From Neorhizobium sp. SOG26 (GTDB taxonomy: Bacteria > Pseudomonadota > Alphaproteobacteria > Rhizobiales > Rhizobiaceae), in the NCBI RefSeq assembly GCF_003491345.1, contig NZ_CP025512.1, positions 2,835,001 to 2,899,000 of the forward strand: 64,000 nt of DNA. Direction: 5' to 3'. The notes under the pieces are model-generated. The model did no database searches. It saw nothing but the letters and a program-made list of their open reading frames with translations, and was not told the origin of the DNA. Of this stretch, positions 36,801 through 44,960 are shown one piece after another. Made by a program: the position numbers and the translations under genes. The stretch's first letter is position 1, and the number at the start of each line of letters is the position of its first letter.

Positions 36801-39346
36801 GTAATCAGGCTGATGGTCGGCGCTACGAACAGCGAGAAGATCAGCAGGATCTGCCAGATCAGCGCGCTCAGCGGGTCCATGAAATACCAGCCGAGCACGG
36901 AGGCGAAGAACCAGGCGATCGGTGTCAGCGACCGACGCAGGTTGTCGAACATCTTCCAGCGGCCAAGCGCGGTGACACCGCGCTTCGGATCCATGATGAA
37001 GGGAAGAAGCTGCCAGTCGCCGCGCGCCCAGCGATGCTGGCGCGACACTTCCACCTCGTAGCGGGTCGGGAAGTCTTCAACCAGTTCCACGTCGGTGATG
37101 AGTGCGCATCGCGCAAACGAGCCTTCGAGCAGGTCATGCGACAGGATGGCGTTTTCTTCGATACGGCCCTTCAGCGAGGCTTCGAAGGCATCGACATGAT
37201 AAAGCCCCTTGCCGGTAAAGCTGCCTTCGCCAGTCAGGTCCTGGTACACGTCGGAAACGGTGAAGACATAAGGGTCGAGGCCGCGTCCAACCGAGAAGAC
37301 GCGCTGGAAGACCGAGGCTTCCTTGCCCGTCGTCAGCGACGGGGTGACGCGCGGCTGCATCAGGCCGTAGCCGTGCACCACGCGGTTGGTGTCCGGATCG
37401 AGGATCGGCTGGTTGATCGGGTGGTGCATCTTGCCGACGAGCTTGGTCGCGGCATCACGCATCAGGCGCGTATCGGCATCGAGCGGCATGACATACTGGA
37501 CGCCTGCCGGAACCATGTTGGCGCCCGGAAGATAGGTCGTGTCCTGGTCGCCGCGCAGCAGAAGGTTCAACTCATGCAGCTTGCCGCGCTTGCGCTCCCA
37601 GCCCATCCACACCCCTTCGTTCGGGTTGAACAGACGGCGGCGATGCAGGAGGTAGAAGCGGGTACGCCCGTCTTCGTTATATTTCGCATTGAGCGCCGCG
37701 ATCTCGCGCTTGGCGTAGTCAAGGATCTCGATGTCCGCATCGGTTTCCTCGACCTTGCTGTCGCGCCAGTCGCTCAACAGCGCGAAGTAGATCTCGCCAT
37801 GCGGGTTGGAGAGGAAATGGACCTCGAGGTTGCGCACCAGCTCGTCGACTGTGTCGCGATTTGTGATCAGGCACGGCACCGCCACCAGTGTGCGGGCTTC
37901 TTCCGGAATGCCTTCCTTGAATTCGTAGCCGACCAGACGCGCCGGCCGCACCAGATAGGTCACCAGCGTATTGAAGAGCCCGGTCGCGCCTTCCGAGGCG
38001 GGCAGCGAGAACATCAGGAGGAAGAAGAAGACGATCGGCAGCGGGATTTCCGCCTGCACCAGGAACCAGGCGGCAGCCGCCATGGCAAGCAGGGTGATCA
38101 GGATGACCGGCCCCGCGATTGCCAGCCAGTTCAGCTTGCGCACGACGCGCACGAAGCGCTGCACGAAGCGAGGCTTGTAACCGACGGCTGCTTCAAGCTC
38201 TCGGCGACGGCGCCCGACGATAAAGGCACCGATATTCGTCTCGCGCGGATCCGAATCCGGCATGGACGCAGCTTTTTCCGAAAGCGCGATCGCCGCTTCG
38301 GCCACCTCGATCTCGCTGCTGTGCGAGCGCCGCGCCAGTTGCTCGATGCGGTTGCGGTAGGCGTTCCTCGAGCCGAAGTCGAGCGCCTGATAGTCGGTCC
38401 GCTCGCGGAAGATCTTGTCGATCTGCGAGACTTCCTCGAACCAGACCGTCCACTCCGTATCATTGATCTCGCGCAGGCTCTTGACGATGTTGCCCATCGT
38501 CACGTTGCCGGAAGACAGGCGGCTCTGCTCGGCCTGCATCACCTCGTCAACGGTCGTTCCGGCGGCCGCAAGCCGCCCCTCGAGCCATGCGATGGCAAAG
38601 GCCGAGGTCTGCGATGCATTGCGCAGGCGATAGAGGAACTGAGCGGCAAAGGTGTGGTCGGTGGTGAGCCCCTCAATGCTCTTCAGCAGGCTGGCGCTCT
38701 GCTCCTCGTTGTTGAGGCGGATGATCTCGTCGGCCGCCTCGTTCGCCCGGCGGCGCATGTTGCGCGAGCGGTCGACGCGTGTCGCGATCCGGCGCAGGTT
38801 TTCGATCAGCACGAAACGGATGAACGACGGAAGCGCCCAGAGCTCGCCGATCTCCAGCGGCTCCTGGGACTGGTAGGCCTCGACCATGGCGGCAAGGCTT
38901 TCGCTGGAAAGGCTGCTGTGGGTATGGGCAACGTAAAGCCAGGCAAGCGCCAGCGCCCGCGGCATCTCGATATTGCCGACCGTCGTGGTGCGCAGCTGCC
39001 GGAAGAACTTCGGCGGGAAGTCACGGCGTACTTCCTGGATTGCTTCTTCGATGATGTAGTAATTGTCGAGCAACCACTCGGCCGCGGGCGTAATCGTTGC
39101 GCCCGCATCCACGTCGACGGCCGTTGCACGGTAGACGCGCAGGATCTCTTTTTCGTTTTCCTTGTGCCGCTTGAGGAAGTCGAAATCCGTCAGCCCCGGT
39201 AGGCTTGATGTTCCCTGCCGGCCAAGGCTTTCGCCGCATTCCCGCAATTCTTCGGTATTGAAATAGGTCGCGCGGATCGAGTCGTTATGATCGATCTGCT
39301 TGGCTTCTGGTTCGCGCAGGGAAGCTGACGTGCTTTCAAATGACAT
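30851..39346 (-). CDS. ndvB: Cyclic beta-1,2-glucan synthase
   Basis: A 2831-residue inner-membrane enzyme, almost exactly the usual NdvB/ChvB size, making cyclic beta-1,2-glucan from UDP-glucose for osmoadaptation and host interaction. Membrane segments appear near residues 405-455, 805-850 and 935-975. The glycosyltransferase (GT84) part lies between the first two, with the Asp motif VMPLDADTRLM near 622 and RQHRWARGDWQLLPF near 770. The C-terminal third resembles GH94 phosphorylases, with ILGGDWNDGMNRVGAGG near 2525; in the family it controls ring size. No frameshift is seen. Its product is exported by NdvA, encoded next to it in convergent orientation. Confidence 0.98.
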   Translation of the reverse strand: MSFESTSASLREPEAKQIDHNDSIRATYFNTEELRECGESLGRQGTSSLPGLTDFDFLKRHKENEKEILRVYRATAVDVDAGATITPAAEWLLDNYYIIEEAIQEVRRDFPPKFFRQLRTTTVGNIEMPRALALAWLYVAHTHSSLSSESLAAMVEAYQSQEPLEIGELWALPSFIRFVLIENLRRIATRVDRSRNMRRRANEAADEIIRLNNEEQSASLLKSIEGLTTDHTFAAQFLYRLRNASQTSAFAIAWLEGRLAAAGTTVDEVMQAEQSRLSSGNVTMGNIVKSLREINDTEWTVWFEEVSQIDKIFRERTDYQALDFGSRNAYRNRIEQLARRSHSSEIEVAEAAIALSEKAASMPDSDPRETNIGAFIVGRRRRELEAAVGYKPRFVQRFVRVVRKLNWLAIAGPVILITLLAMAAAAWFLVQAEIPLPIVFFFLLMFSLPASEGATGLFNTLVTYLVRPARLVGYEFKEGIPEEARTLVAVPCLITNRDTVDELVRNLEVHFLSNPHGEIYFALLSDWRDSKVEETDADIEILDYAKREIAALNAKYNEDGRTRFYLLHRRRLFNPNEGVWMGWERKRGKLHELNLLLRGDQDTTYLPGANMVPAGVQYVMPLDADTRLMRDAATKLVGKMHHPINQPILDPDTNRVVHGYGLMQPRVTPSLTTGKEASVFQRVFSVGRGLDPYVFTVSDVYQDLTGEGSFTGKGLYHVDAFEASLKGRIEENAILSHDLLEGSFARCALITDVELVEDFPTRYEVEVSRQHRWARGDWQLLPFIMDPKRGVTALGRWKMFDNLRRSLTPIAWFFASVLGWYFMDPLSALIWQILLIFSLFVAPTISLITGLLPGSADIVPRAHFYSVWSDIRSANAQVALRIVFIADSACIMTDAIARSLYRLFFSRKLMLEWRTAASIQSNAQGSPKDYYRSMWHAPTIAVLSVILSAIPGDNAFLVGLPFAVMWIFSPLVAWYVSQSAETEDRLFVPEPAAVELRKIARRTWRYFETFVTAEQNYLPPDNYQERPNPSVAKRTSPTNIGVYLLSIVSARHFGWISFTETLERIEQTIATVERAEKLRGHMYNWYETDTLKPMMPRYVSSVDSGNFAGHLIAISSALRIWAEAPSAHLQGNLDGIGDVAGILAESLKALPDDRKTVRPLRRRLEERIIGFGNALASVKREHEFASIRIINLAVLARDIQKLAVNLEHEVRSPQSEDVTRWSASLVASCEAHIADSVFDNGNIEALRERLSALRDRTRQLAFAMDFSFLFRKDRRLLSIGYRVETNEVDEACYDLLASEARLTSLFGIAKGDLPTEHWYKLGRQVVPIGTRGALVSWSGSMFEYLMPPLVMQERQGGILNQTNNLIVREQMNHGRRLGTPWGISEAAFNALDHQMNYQYTNFGVPTLGLKRGLGQNAVIAPYASILASQYDPVSALENLGELRELGALGQFGFHDAVDFTPTRLPEGKRCAVVYNYYAHHHGMSIAAVANVVMNGLLRELFHADPVIEAAELLLQEKAPRDIPVMSAKHEETPGKGQGELLRPEIRTINNPATKDRELVLLSNGHYSLMLTATGTGYSRWNGMSVARWKPDPTEDRFGQFLFLRDTTTGEWWSATAEPRRIEGEKTKTIFSDDRAEFQKTIGDLTSTVECIVATEHDAEGRRLTLLNMGSEDRFIEVTSYMEPVLAHEDDDNAHPVFQRMFIRTEIGRRGDVIRAWRNKRSPSDPDMLIAHLAADNAGAARPTEYETDRRNFIGRGRTLAEAAAFDPGANLSNTDGFTLDPILSLRRVVRVPAGKKVSVIFWTIAAPNREGLDQAVERYRHPDAFQTELTQAWTRTQVQMRHLGVSSQDAAAFQHLARYLIYPDMQLRADQATLQADMRPQSGLWPSGVSGDHPIFTLRINDDADMNVAKEAMSAQEYLRSRGVVTDLVIFNERAASYAQDMQHEIESLSKSARRLSNSEGQRQHVFTLRRDLTDEAASEGLIAASRVVLHARNGRISDQLSRTASIFAPQKDQEVEIDRRPLLNGEIFKAPPIDAPEDLDFWNGFGGFSKDGSEYVVRLHGGQSTPHPWINVIANDKFGFHVSAEGAGFTWAKNSRDYQLTPWTNDLVLNRPGEGFYIADRESGAVMTPFAALSRKPELKFEARHGLGYSVFSSEDEGLKVRLTQTVDRNRAAKLSHLVLRNSGSEVRRLRIYGYAEWMLGANSARSLPFILSRRDEDTGALFATNAYSIDYRRFAFLAMKEQPTGYTVSRREFIGRFGSIQMPAAVTAASALTGALDLDGDPCAALAYDLEVAPGEEKTVTFYLGDAETREEAQALVAELRDGDFAQILQETRDFWTGFTGRVKISTPDKTLDNLVNHWLPYQALACRIMARTAFYQASGAFGFRDQLQDTLAFLLHEPSLARRQIVNAAGRQFREGDVQHWWLPGNGAGVRTTISDDVVWLAYAVHQYISVTGDATLLDEEIPFLDGPAVEKNKHDAFYEPTVTDETASLYEHAARALDLAVARTGEKGLPLILGGDWNDGMNRVGAGGRGMSVWLGWFLAAALRDFIPYAEARGDDGRVQRWRKHTEALKQALETAGWDGGYYRRGYFDDGAPLGSITSDECRIDSLGQSWSVLSGFGDDERRAKAMDAVLDQLVDEEAGIIRLFTPPFQDTRKDPGYIKAYPPGVRENGGQYTHAAIWVVLALAGLKRGDDAWKCFQILNPINHALDREAAETYRVEPYVVAADVYGHGAYTSRGGWTWYTGSAGWLYRAAIEGILGIRRQGDRLRVDPCLPSGWNGFKAEVTIEGQVHTIVVDGDTVTVDGEAADGSGEFALSAPVQRLPEPTAG

Positions 39347-39640
39347 GGATACGGCTTCTTATTGAAAACTAAGAGTTTAGTCGGGTTCGACTTACTAGGC
39401 CTGCCGGATGAGCGCTAGCCATCATTTGCGCTATGATGAGTACCGCTCGAGGCAATCCGAATGAGAGGAAATAGAGAGCGGTCCGAATATGGCAAATGCC
39501 TCTCCACCAACGATTCCGTGTAGGTTACGGATTCATGCATCACATGCCACTAGTGAGCCTGGGCTGAATGGAAGCTGAACGGGTTCATGCCGCTGATGGC
39601 ATTGATTTTTTAGACAATTCGCAAGTAAGTGAGGCCGCGC
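39347..39640. other. Intergenic region upstream of ndvB
   Basis: About 290 bases between ndvB and the terminator of the next minus-strand gene. It must contain the ndvB promoter, but I see no convincing -35/-10 pair. No open frame with coding character and no strong hairpin were recognised. Confidence 0.4.
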
Positions 39641-39682
39641 GCAAACAAAAACGCCTCCCAGGTTGCGGAACCTGAGAGGCGT
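39641..39682 (-). terminator. Intrinsic terminator of the 46-residue protein gene
   Basis: Arms ACGCCTC (39651-39657) plus CAGGTT (39659-39664) pair with AACCTG (39669-39674) plus GAGGCGT (39676-39682), with one internal mismatch. On the minus strand it is followed by TTTTTGTTTG. It lies 26 bases past the stop of the small gene. Confidence 0.85.
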
Positions 39683-39707
39683 TTGAGGTCCTGGGAGGAC
39701 TGAACGG

Positions 39708-39848
39708 TTACGGGAAGAGCCCGAGGGTCACTGCACCGACAAAGGCGAAGGCGGCAGCGACAAGCGTCGTATTAAGTGCCCATTGCAGCTTTTGGCTTTG
39801 GGCGGTGCGAACTGGGAAGGGCCGTGTCTGATGCTCGAGATGCTGCAT
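39708..39848 (-). CDS. Small single-pass membrane protein, function unknown
   Basis: A 46-residue protein starting MQHLEHQTRPFPVRTAQSQK and ending in one hydrophobic segment (LNTTLVAAAFAFVGAVTLGLF) directly before the C-terminus. I do not recognise a named family. The ATG at 39848 has GGGAG seven bases upstream; an upstream in-frame start reading through that site is rejected. It has its own terminator and a near match to the EcfG stress promoter about 80 bases upstream, so it looks like a real, independently transcribed gene. The tail-anchored topology is an inference. Confidence 0.75.
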   Translation of the reverse strand: MQHLEHQTRPFPVRTAQSQKLQWALNTTLVAAAFAFVGAVTLGLFP

Positions 39849-39928
39849 GGATGTCTCCCGGGTTCTAGCGCGTGCCCCACTTGGGAGCACGGCTGACTCT
39901 ACCTTATCTAGATCAACCCGATAGAGAT

Positions 39929-39953
39929 AATGTTCTTCTTCTACGGGCGTTCC
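39929..39953 (-). promoter_or_regulatory. Near-consensus EcfG-type promoter of the small membrane protein
   Basis: On the minus strand GGAAC (39953-39949), 16 bases, CATT (39932-39929). The -35 is perfect; the -10 differs from CGTT at one position, keeping the TT. It points at the gene starting at 39848. Confidence 0.4.
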
Positions 39954-40024
39954 GTAGAAAATCCTTTTTTCTTAACGGCCCCTCGCGCGAGTTAACGGTT
40001 TATTATGCCCCGCCCCTCAAGCGA

Positions 40025-40999
40025 TCAGATCGGGTGCAGGTCGAGGGCCTGCTTGAAGAGGTCGGCATCGACATTTCCGCCCGAGCAGATGGCGATCACC
40101 GTGTCGCCAAGCTGGTCGCCGTGGAAGAGTGCCGCTGCAAGTCCCACTGCGCCACCGGGCTCAACGACGATCTTCAGGCGGTTGAAGGCAAGCGCCATCG
40201 CATGCAGCACCTCGTCTTCGCTCACAACGAGCCCCGGCCCGCAAAGCTTGGACAGGATCGGGAAGGTGACGTCACCCGGCTGCGGCGCCAGGATCGCGTC
40301 GCAGATCGAGCCTGAAAGGGCAGCATTTCGCTCGATTTTGCCGGACGCGAGCGAACGCGCCACGTCATCGAAGCCTTCCGGCTCGCAGGGCCGCACCACG
40401 AAGCCGGGTGCGCGTGCCTGAAGCGCAAGCGCCACGCCCGACAACAGCCCGCCGCCGCTGACCGGCACCAGCACCTCGCCCTTGTCGAGCCCCAGTTCCT
40501 TTGCCTGCGCGGCGATCTCCAGCCCGGACGTTGCCTGCCCGGCGATCACCAGCGGCTCGTCGAATGGCTTGATCAGCGTCAGGCCACGCTCGCGCGACAG
40601 CGTCGCACCGATCTCGTCGCGGTTTTCCGTCTGCCGGTCATAAAGAACCACTTCGGCGCCATAGGCGCGGGTGTTCTCGATCTTGATCCTTGGCGCGTCC
40701 GACGGCATCACGATGACGCTGGCGATCCCATGCAGTTTTGCCGCAAGCGCCACCCCTTGCGCATGATTGCCCGAAGAAAAGGCGATGACGCCGCGCGCAC
40801 GCACCTCCGGCGACAGCGCCGAGATCGCCGACCACGCGCCACGGAACTTGAAGGATCCCGTATGCTGCAGGCATTCCGGCTTCACGAAAACCCGTCGTCC
40901 GGCAATCTCATCAAGGAAAGGCGAGGACAGCAGCGGCGTCACGCGGACATGTCCATCCAGGCGCGCCTGCGCCGCTTCGATCATGGCAATATCGGTCAT
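40025..40999 (-). CDS. Threonine/serine dehydratase-like PLP enzyme
   Basis: A 324-residue fold-type II PLP enzyme. The PLP lysine is in HTGSFKFRGAWSAI (about residue 51), the phosphate-binding loop is VSGGGLLSGVALAL, and SSGNHAQGVALAA binds the substrate carboxylate. There is no C-terminal ACT regulatory domain, so it is the short catabolic type and not biosynthetic IlvA. Threonine or serine deamination is likely, but related enzymes (serine racemase, hydroxyectoine-pathway EutB) share this layout. No neighbouring gene settles the substrate. Confidence 0.85.
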   Translation of the reverse strand: MTDIAMIEAAQARLDGHVRVTPLLSSPFLDEIAGRRVFVKPECLQHTGSFKFRGAWSAISALSPEVRARGVIAFSSGNHAQGVALAAKLHGIASVIVMPSDAPRIKIENTRAYGAEVVLYDRQTENRDEIGATLSRERGLTLIKPFDEPLVIAGQATSGLEIAAQAKELGLDKGEVLVPVSGGGLLSGVALALQARAPGFVVRPCEPEGFDDVARSLASGKIERNAALSGSICDAILAPQPGDVTFPILSKLCGPGLVVSEDEVLHAMALAFNRLKIVVEPGGAVGLAAALFHGDQLGDTVIAICSGGNVDADLFKQALDLHPI

Positions 41000-41078
41000 T
41001 GGGGTTCCGTCTCGGGATCAGGTGGATGATCGAGACCCTAGCGGCGGCTTCGGTGTTCGTAAAGCGCCCCGCCTGCGC

Positions 41079-41918
41079 TCAGCCGGCATTCACCTGCGGG
41101 GTTTCGCGCAACGCATCGACATTGATGAATGCCTTGATCGGCAGGTGGTCGGAGGCAAGCCGCGCCAACGGCGAGTCATGCGTCATCACCTTCTCGATCA
41201 GTCCCGGGCGGTTCGCCATGATCCGGTCGAGCGCCAGCACCGGCAGCCGTGACGGAAAGCTCGGCACCGCGGCCGGCAGGCCGAAAACGGTCGCGAGCGT
41301 ATTGAGCGACGAACGGTCGCCAAGCCGCCACTCGTTGAGGTCGCCCATCAGCACCGTCGATTTCTCGTCGCGAGCCCGCAGGATGTCGAGGATCATCCGC
41401 GCCTGCTGCTGGCGGGAGCGGTTGAGGAGGCCGAGATGCGCGGCAATGACCCTGAGGTTGCTGCCGTCCTTGAACTCGAGCTCGGTCATCAGCGCGCCGC
41501 GCGGCTCGAGACCCGGCAGCTTCATCTGGTGCACGTCGCGCACCAGCCCCTCCCGGAAGAAGATGACATTGCCGTGCCAGCCATGCGCCTTGGCCACTCC
41601 CGACACCGGCACCGGCAGGAGCCCTGTCTCGCGCTCCATCCAGGCGAGGTCCAGCAGGCCTCGCCGCTCGCCGAACCGGGTATCGGCCTCCTGCAGCGCG
41701 ATCACGTCGGCGCCGATTTCGCGGATCACATGGCTGATGCGGGAGGGATCGAACTTGCCGTCGACGCCCACGCATTTGTGGACATTGTAGGAGGCGATCA
41801 CCATGCCCTCCGGCCGCGCGTCCTGCACATAGGCTTCCACGCTGCGGTTCTTGCGCGCGCGGATGGAGGCGATGATGTTGGCTGGAAGGATCTGGCGCTT
41901 TTGCCGCATGGCTTTCAT
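41079..41918 (-). CDS. Endonuclease/exonuclease/phosphatase (EEP) family hydrolase
   Basis: A 279-residue protein with the EEP fold. Metal and catalytic motifs: ASYNVHKCVGVDG, ALQEAD (metal Glu), VLMGDLNEW (Asp-Asn) and ASDHLPI (final Asp-His). Without a clear signal peptide it appears cytoplasmic. The ATG at 41918 (MKAMRQKRQ) is preferred because an upstream extension would overlap the preceding cardiolipin synthase gene. The gap to that gene is 19 bases, so the two are probably cotranscribed; the same pairing of EEP hydrolase and phospholipase-D-type synthase suggests a role in phospholipid or phosphodiester metabolism, which is inference. Confidence 0.83.
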   Translation of the reverse strand: MKAMRQKRQILPANIIASIRARKNRSVEAYVQDARPEGMVIASYNVHKCVGVDGKFDPSRISHVIREIGADVIALQEADTRFGERRGLLDLAWMERETGLLPVPVSGVAKAHGWHGNVIFFREGLVRDVHQMKLPGLEPRGALMTELEFKDGSNLRVIAAHLGLLNRSRQQQARMILDILRARDEKSTVLMGDLNEWRLGDRSSLNTLATVFGLPAAVPSFPSRLPVLALDRIMANRPGLIEKVMTHDSPLARLASDHLPIKAFINVDALRETPQVNAG

Positions 41919-41937
41919 GTTGTCTTCAACGGAACTG

Positions 41938-43398
41938 CTAGAGGTAGGGCGACCCCAGCCACAAGACACGCTCGACAAGCCGAACAAGGAAGGGCCTAGC
42001 CCTTAAACCCTCGAGCGTCACTTCGGTTGCCGAAGAAATTGCCAGATCGATCCTTCGCTCCAGCGCCTCGGCGAAAGCGCAGTCTAGCACTTCCAGATCA
42101 ACTTCGAAATTCAATCGCAACGAACGCGGATCGAGATTCGACGATCCGACGAAGGCCCACCGCCCGTCGATCACCAGCAGCTTGGAATGGTTGAAGGGCC
42201 CCGATGCCCGCCAGATCCGGCAATAGTTCTTCAGCATCTGGTCGAACTGCGCCGTCATCGCCCGGTCGACCAGCACGAGGTTGTTGGAGGTCGGCACGAC
42301 GATATCGACGGTGACGCCACGCCGCGCCGCCGTGACCAGCGCGGTGATCAGTTCGCGGTCGGGCAGGAAGTAAGGCGAGACGATGCGGATCGATGAGCGC
42401 GCGACCGAGAAGGCGCCCATCAGCATCTTGTGGTTGGTCTCGACGCTGCGATCGGGACCGGAAGACACTGCCCGCATGATCACCGGCATCCCGGGCTGCG
42501 TTTCCGGCGTCTGCAGCGCCCAGGCGTCGCCCTCCAGCGTTTCGCCATTCGCGAACTGCCAGTCGGCCGCCGCGATCGCCACGAGATCGGCCACCACCGG
42601 TCCGGTCACCCTGAAATGCGTGTCGAAGGAGCACTTGTTGCCGCTGAACTCCTTGGTGAAACCTTCACGGATGTTCATGCCACCGGTAAAGGCAAGCCGC
42701 CCGTCGACCACCATGATCTTCCGGTGGGTGCGCAGGTTTGCATAGGGCAGCCGCAGGCCCATGATGACATTGCCGTTGAACACGTCGATCGTCACGTCAC
42801 CGTCACGCAGCATGCCGAGCACGCTCGGTACCGAATAACGGGCGCCAACCGCATCGATCAGCACCCGCACTTCGACCCCACGCTGAACGGCTGCAATCAG
42901 CGCCTGGGCAAACCGCGTCCCGATCCGGTCGCGGTCGAAGATATAGGTCTCCAGAATGATGCTGCGCTCGGCTGCCTCGATCGCCTCCAGCATCGCGCCA
43001 TAGGCTTCGTCACCGCTGTCGAGAGCCACGATCGTGTTGCCGGTGGTGAGGTGATGGTTCGTGACCCGATCACCCAGCGTCTTCATCGACCGGAAGCGAT
43101 TGCCGAATTCGCGGATCACCAGGTCATCGGTCGCGTCATAGGAGGCAAAGTCGGCGCGGATGCGCCCCTGCAGCAGCGCGCGCCGGTCGCTGATCACGTT
43201 GCGGCGGATGCGGTTGATGCCGGCAATCAGGTAAAGCACCGCGCCGATGATCGGCGACAGCACGATCACGCCGACCCAGCCGATCGCGGATCGGACTTCT
43301 TCCTTTGTCATCGCGGCATGGACGGCCGCAGCTGCACCAGCCACGACCGATACGATGAACAGGATATGCGGCCAGTAGGCTTCGGCAGTTTCCAGCAT
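41938..43398 (-). CDS. cls: Cardiolipin synthase (phospholipase D superfamily)
   Basis: A 486-residue inner-membrane enzyme joining two phosphatidylglycerol molecules into cardiolipin. Two N-terminal membrane helices (WPHILFIVSVVAGAAAAVHA and IGWVGVIVLSPIIGAVLYLIAG) are followed by two HKD motifs: THRKIMVVDGRLAFTGGMN and FNHSKLLVIDGRWAFVGSSN. This is the usual layout of ClsA-type enzymes. It lies upstream of the EEP gene on the same strand. Confidence 0.9.
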   Translation of the reverse strand: MLETAEAYWPHILFIVSVVAGAAAAVHAAMTKEEVRSAIGWVGVIVLSPIIGAVLYLIAGINRIRRNVISDRRALLQGRIRADFASYDATDDLVIREFGNRFRSMKTLGDRVTNHHLTTGNTIVALDSGDEAYGAMLEAIEAAERSIILETYIFDRDRIGTRFAQALIAAVQRGVEVRVLIDAVGARYSVPSVLGMLRDGDVTIDVFNGNVIMGLRLPYANLRTHRKIMVVDGRLAFTGGMNIREGFTKEFSGNKCSFDTHFRVTGPVVADLVAIAAADWQFANGETLEGDAWALQTPETQPGMPVIMRAVSSGPDRSVETNHKMLMGAFSVARSSIRIVSPYFLPDRELITALVTAARRGVTVDIVVPTSNNLVLVDRAMTAQFDQMLKNYCRIWRASGPFNHSKLLVIDGRWAFVGSSNLDPRSLRLNFEVDLEVLDCAFAEALERRIDLAISSATEVTLEGLRARPFLVRLVERVLWLGSPYL

Positions 43399-43475
43399 GG
43401 AGCCGAATATAGGCGCGACTGCGGTTTGCGCAATCGCCTCCCATACCGATCTTTGCGGCCGCTTCTGCCCCTATA

Positions 43476-44831
43476 TCAAGCGTTTAGCTGGCGCTGGAAC
43501 TCATCCAGCGACGCTTCGAACAGGTCGAAGATGTCATCGACCTGCTGCTCGGTGATGATCATCGGCGGGCAAAGCGCCAGCGAGTCGCCGATGGCACGCG
43601 AGATCAGGCCCTTTTCCGTCATGATCGCGAAGAGCTTCGGACCCAGCTGCCCGGCGGCAAAACCGTCGCGCGGCTTCAGCTCAAGCGCGCCGATGAGGCC
43701 GACACCACGTGCCTCGATTGCCAGCGGATGGCCTTCCAGCGCCTTCAGCCGCGACTGGAACTTCGGCGCCAGCGCCCGCACGTTGCCGACAAGATCACGC
43801 TCCTCGATGATGGCGATGTTTTCCAGCGCAACCGCAGCCGCGACGGGGTGGCCGGCGGCCGTGACGCCATGACCGAAGGTGCCGATCTTGTTCGACTCGT
43901 CCGCCAGCGGGGCATAGACGTTGTCGTTGATCAGCAGCGCCGAAATCGGCTGATAGGACGAGGAAATCTGCTTCGACAGCGTCATGATGTCGGGCTGCAG
44001 GCCATAGGTCGTGGTGCCGAACATCTCGCCGGTGCGGCCGAAACCGCAGATCACTTCATCGGCGATCAGCAGCACGTCGTATTTCCTGAGGACCTTCTGG
44101 ATCGCGTCCCAGTAGCCAGCCAGCGGAACGATCACGCCGCCCGCACCCATCACTGGCTCGCCAATGAAGGCTGCAACAGTTTCCGGACCCTCCTTGAGGA
44201 TCAGGTCTTCCAGATCCTTGGCGCAACGCTCCACGAAGGCTGCTTCCGTCTCGCCGTCTGTCTTGAATACGCGGTAGTGCGGGCAGCTGGTGTGGAGAAT
44301 GCCCGGCAGCGGCAGGTCGAACGAACGGTGGTTGTTCGGCAGGCCGGTAAGGCTGGCGCTTGCCACCGTCACGCCATGGTAACCCTTGATGCGGGAGATG
44401 ATCTTTTTCTTCTCGGGCTTGCCGAGCGCGTTGGAGCGGTACCAGACCATCTTCACGGCGGTGTCATTGGCTTCCGAACCGGAGTTCGTGAAGTAGGCCT
44501 TCGACATCGGCACCGGCGCCATGGCGATCAGCTTTTCGGCGAGATCCACCGAGGGGCTGTGCGCGCGAGCGGTAAAGGTGTGGTAATAGGGAAGCTTCGC
44601 CATCTGCTTGGCCGCCGCCTCGACGAGACGCTGCTCGCCGAACCCGACGCCGACGCTCCAGAGCCCCGCCATCGCCTCGATATATTTCTTGCCGTTGACG
44701 TCATAGACATAGACGCCTTCGCCGCGATCGATCACCAGCGCGCCGTCGCGCTCAAGGGCCCTGGCATTGGTGTAGGAATGAAGATGATACGCTTTGTCGC
44801 GGGCTTCGATCGAGTTTGGCTGAACCGTCAC
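43476..44831 (-). CDS. Class III aminotransferase
   Basis: A 451-residue PLP enzyme. Motifs: AGLWSVGVGFG near residue 57, YFTNSGSEANDTAVKM, LIADEVICGFGRTGEMFG with the PLP-binding Asp, and the PLP lysine in TLSKQISSSYQPISA. These fit omega-amino acid:pyruvate or related transaminases; the amino donor is unknown. The GTG at 44831 (MTVQPNSIEARD) is chosen because AGGAGG lies seven bases upstream; the longer in-frame ORF reads through that site. It lies 129 bases downstream of the amidohydrolase on the same strand, with a perfect 12-bp hairpin in the gap, and may process amines released by that hydrolase. Confidence 0.88.
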   Translation of the reverse strand: MTVQPNSIEARDKAYHLHSYTNARALERDGALVIDRGEGVYVYDVNGKKYIEAMAGLWSVGVGFGEQRLVEAAAKQMAKLPYYHTFTARAHSPSVDLAEKLIAMAPVPMSKAYFTNSGSEANDTAVKMVWYRSNALGKPEKKKIISRIKGYHGVTVASASLTGLPNNHRSFDLPLPGILHTSCPHYRVFKTDGETEAAFVERCAKDLEDLILKEGPETVAAFIGEPVMGAGGVIVPLAGYWDAIQKVLRKYDVLLIADEVICGFGRTGEMFGTTTYGLQPDIMTLSKQISSSYQPISALLINDNVYAPLADESNKIGTFGHGVTAAGHPVAAAVALENIAIIEERDLVGNVRALAPKFQSRLKALEGHPLAIEARGVGLIGALELKPRDGFAAGQLGPKLFAIMTEKGLISRAIGDSLALCPPMIITEQQVDDIFDLFEASLDEFQRQLNA

Positions 44832-44918
44832 GGCGGACCTCCTGTAGGCATGCAGATAGTGCCAGTCATAGGAGGAAATCGCCGCAGTGCCCACCCCCAA
44901 TCACGCGGGCGGCGGGCG

Positions 44919-44947
44919 TCGAACCTTCAAAAGACTTGAAGGTTCGA
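44919..44947. repeat. Perfect 12-bp inverted repeat between amidohydrolase and aminotransferase
   Basis: Arms TCGAACCTTCAA (44919-44930) and TTGAAGGTTCGA (44936-44947) around AAGAC. It lies 13 bases past the amidohydrolase stop and about 90 before the aminotransferase start. No T-run follows on either strand, so it is not a standard terminator; an mRNA-processing hairpin or operator is possible. Confidence 0.6.
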
Positions 44948-44960
44948 TCACCGGAATTGC

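Noticed and set aside
33164..39202. Very long open frames on the plus strand opposite ndvB (33164-35515 and 36104-39202)
   Set aside because: They are antisense shadows of ndvB, created by its codon bias; no recognisable motifs or ribosome binding sites.
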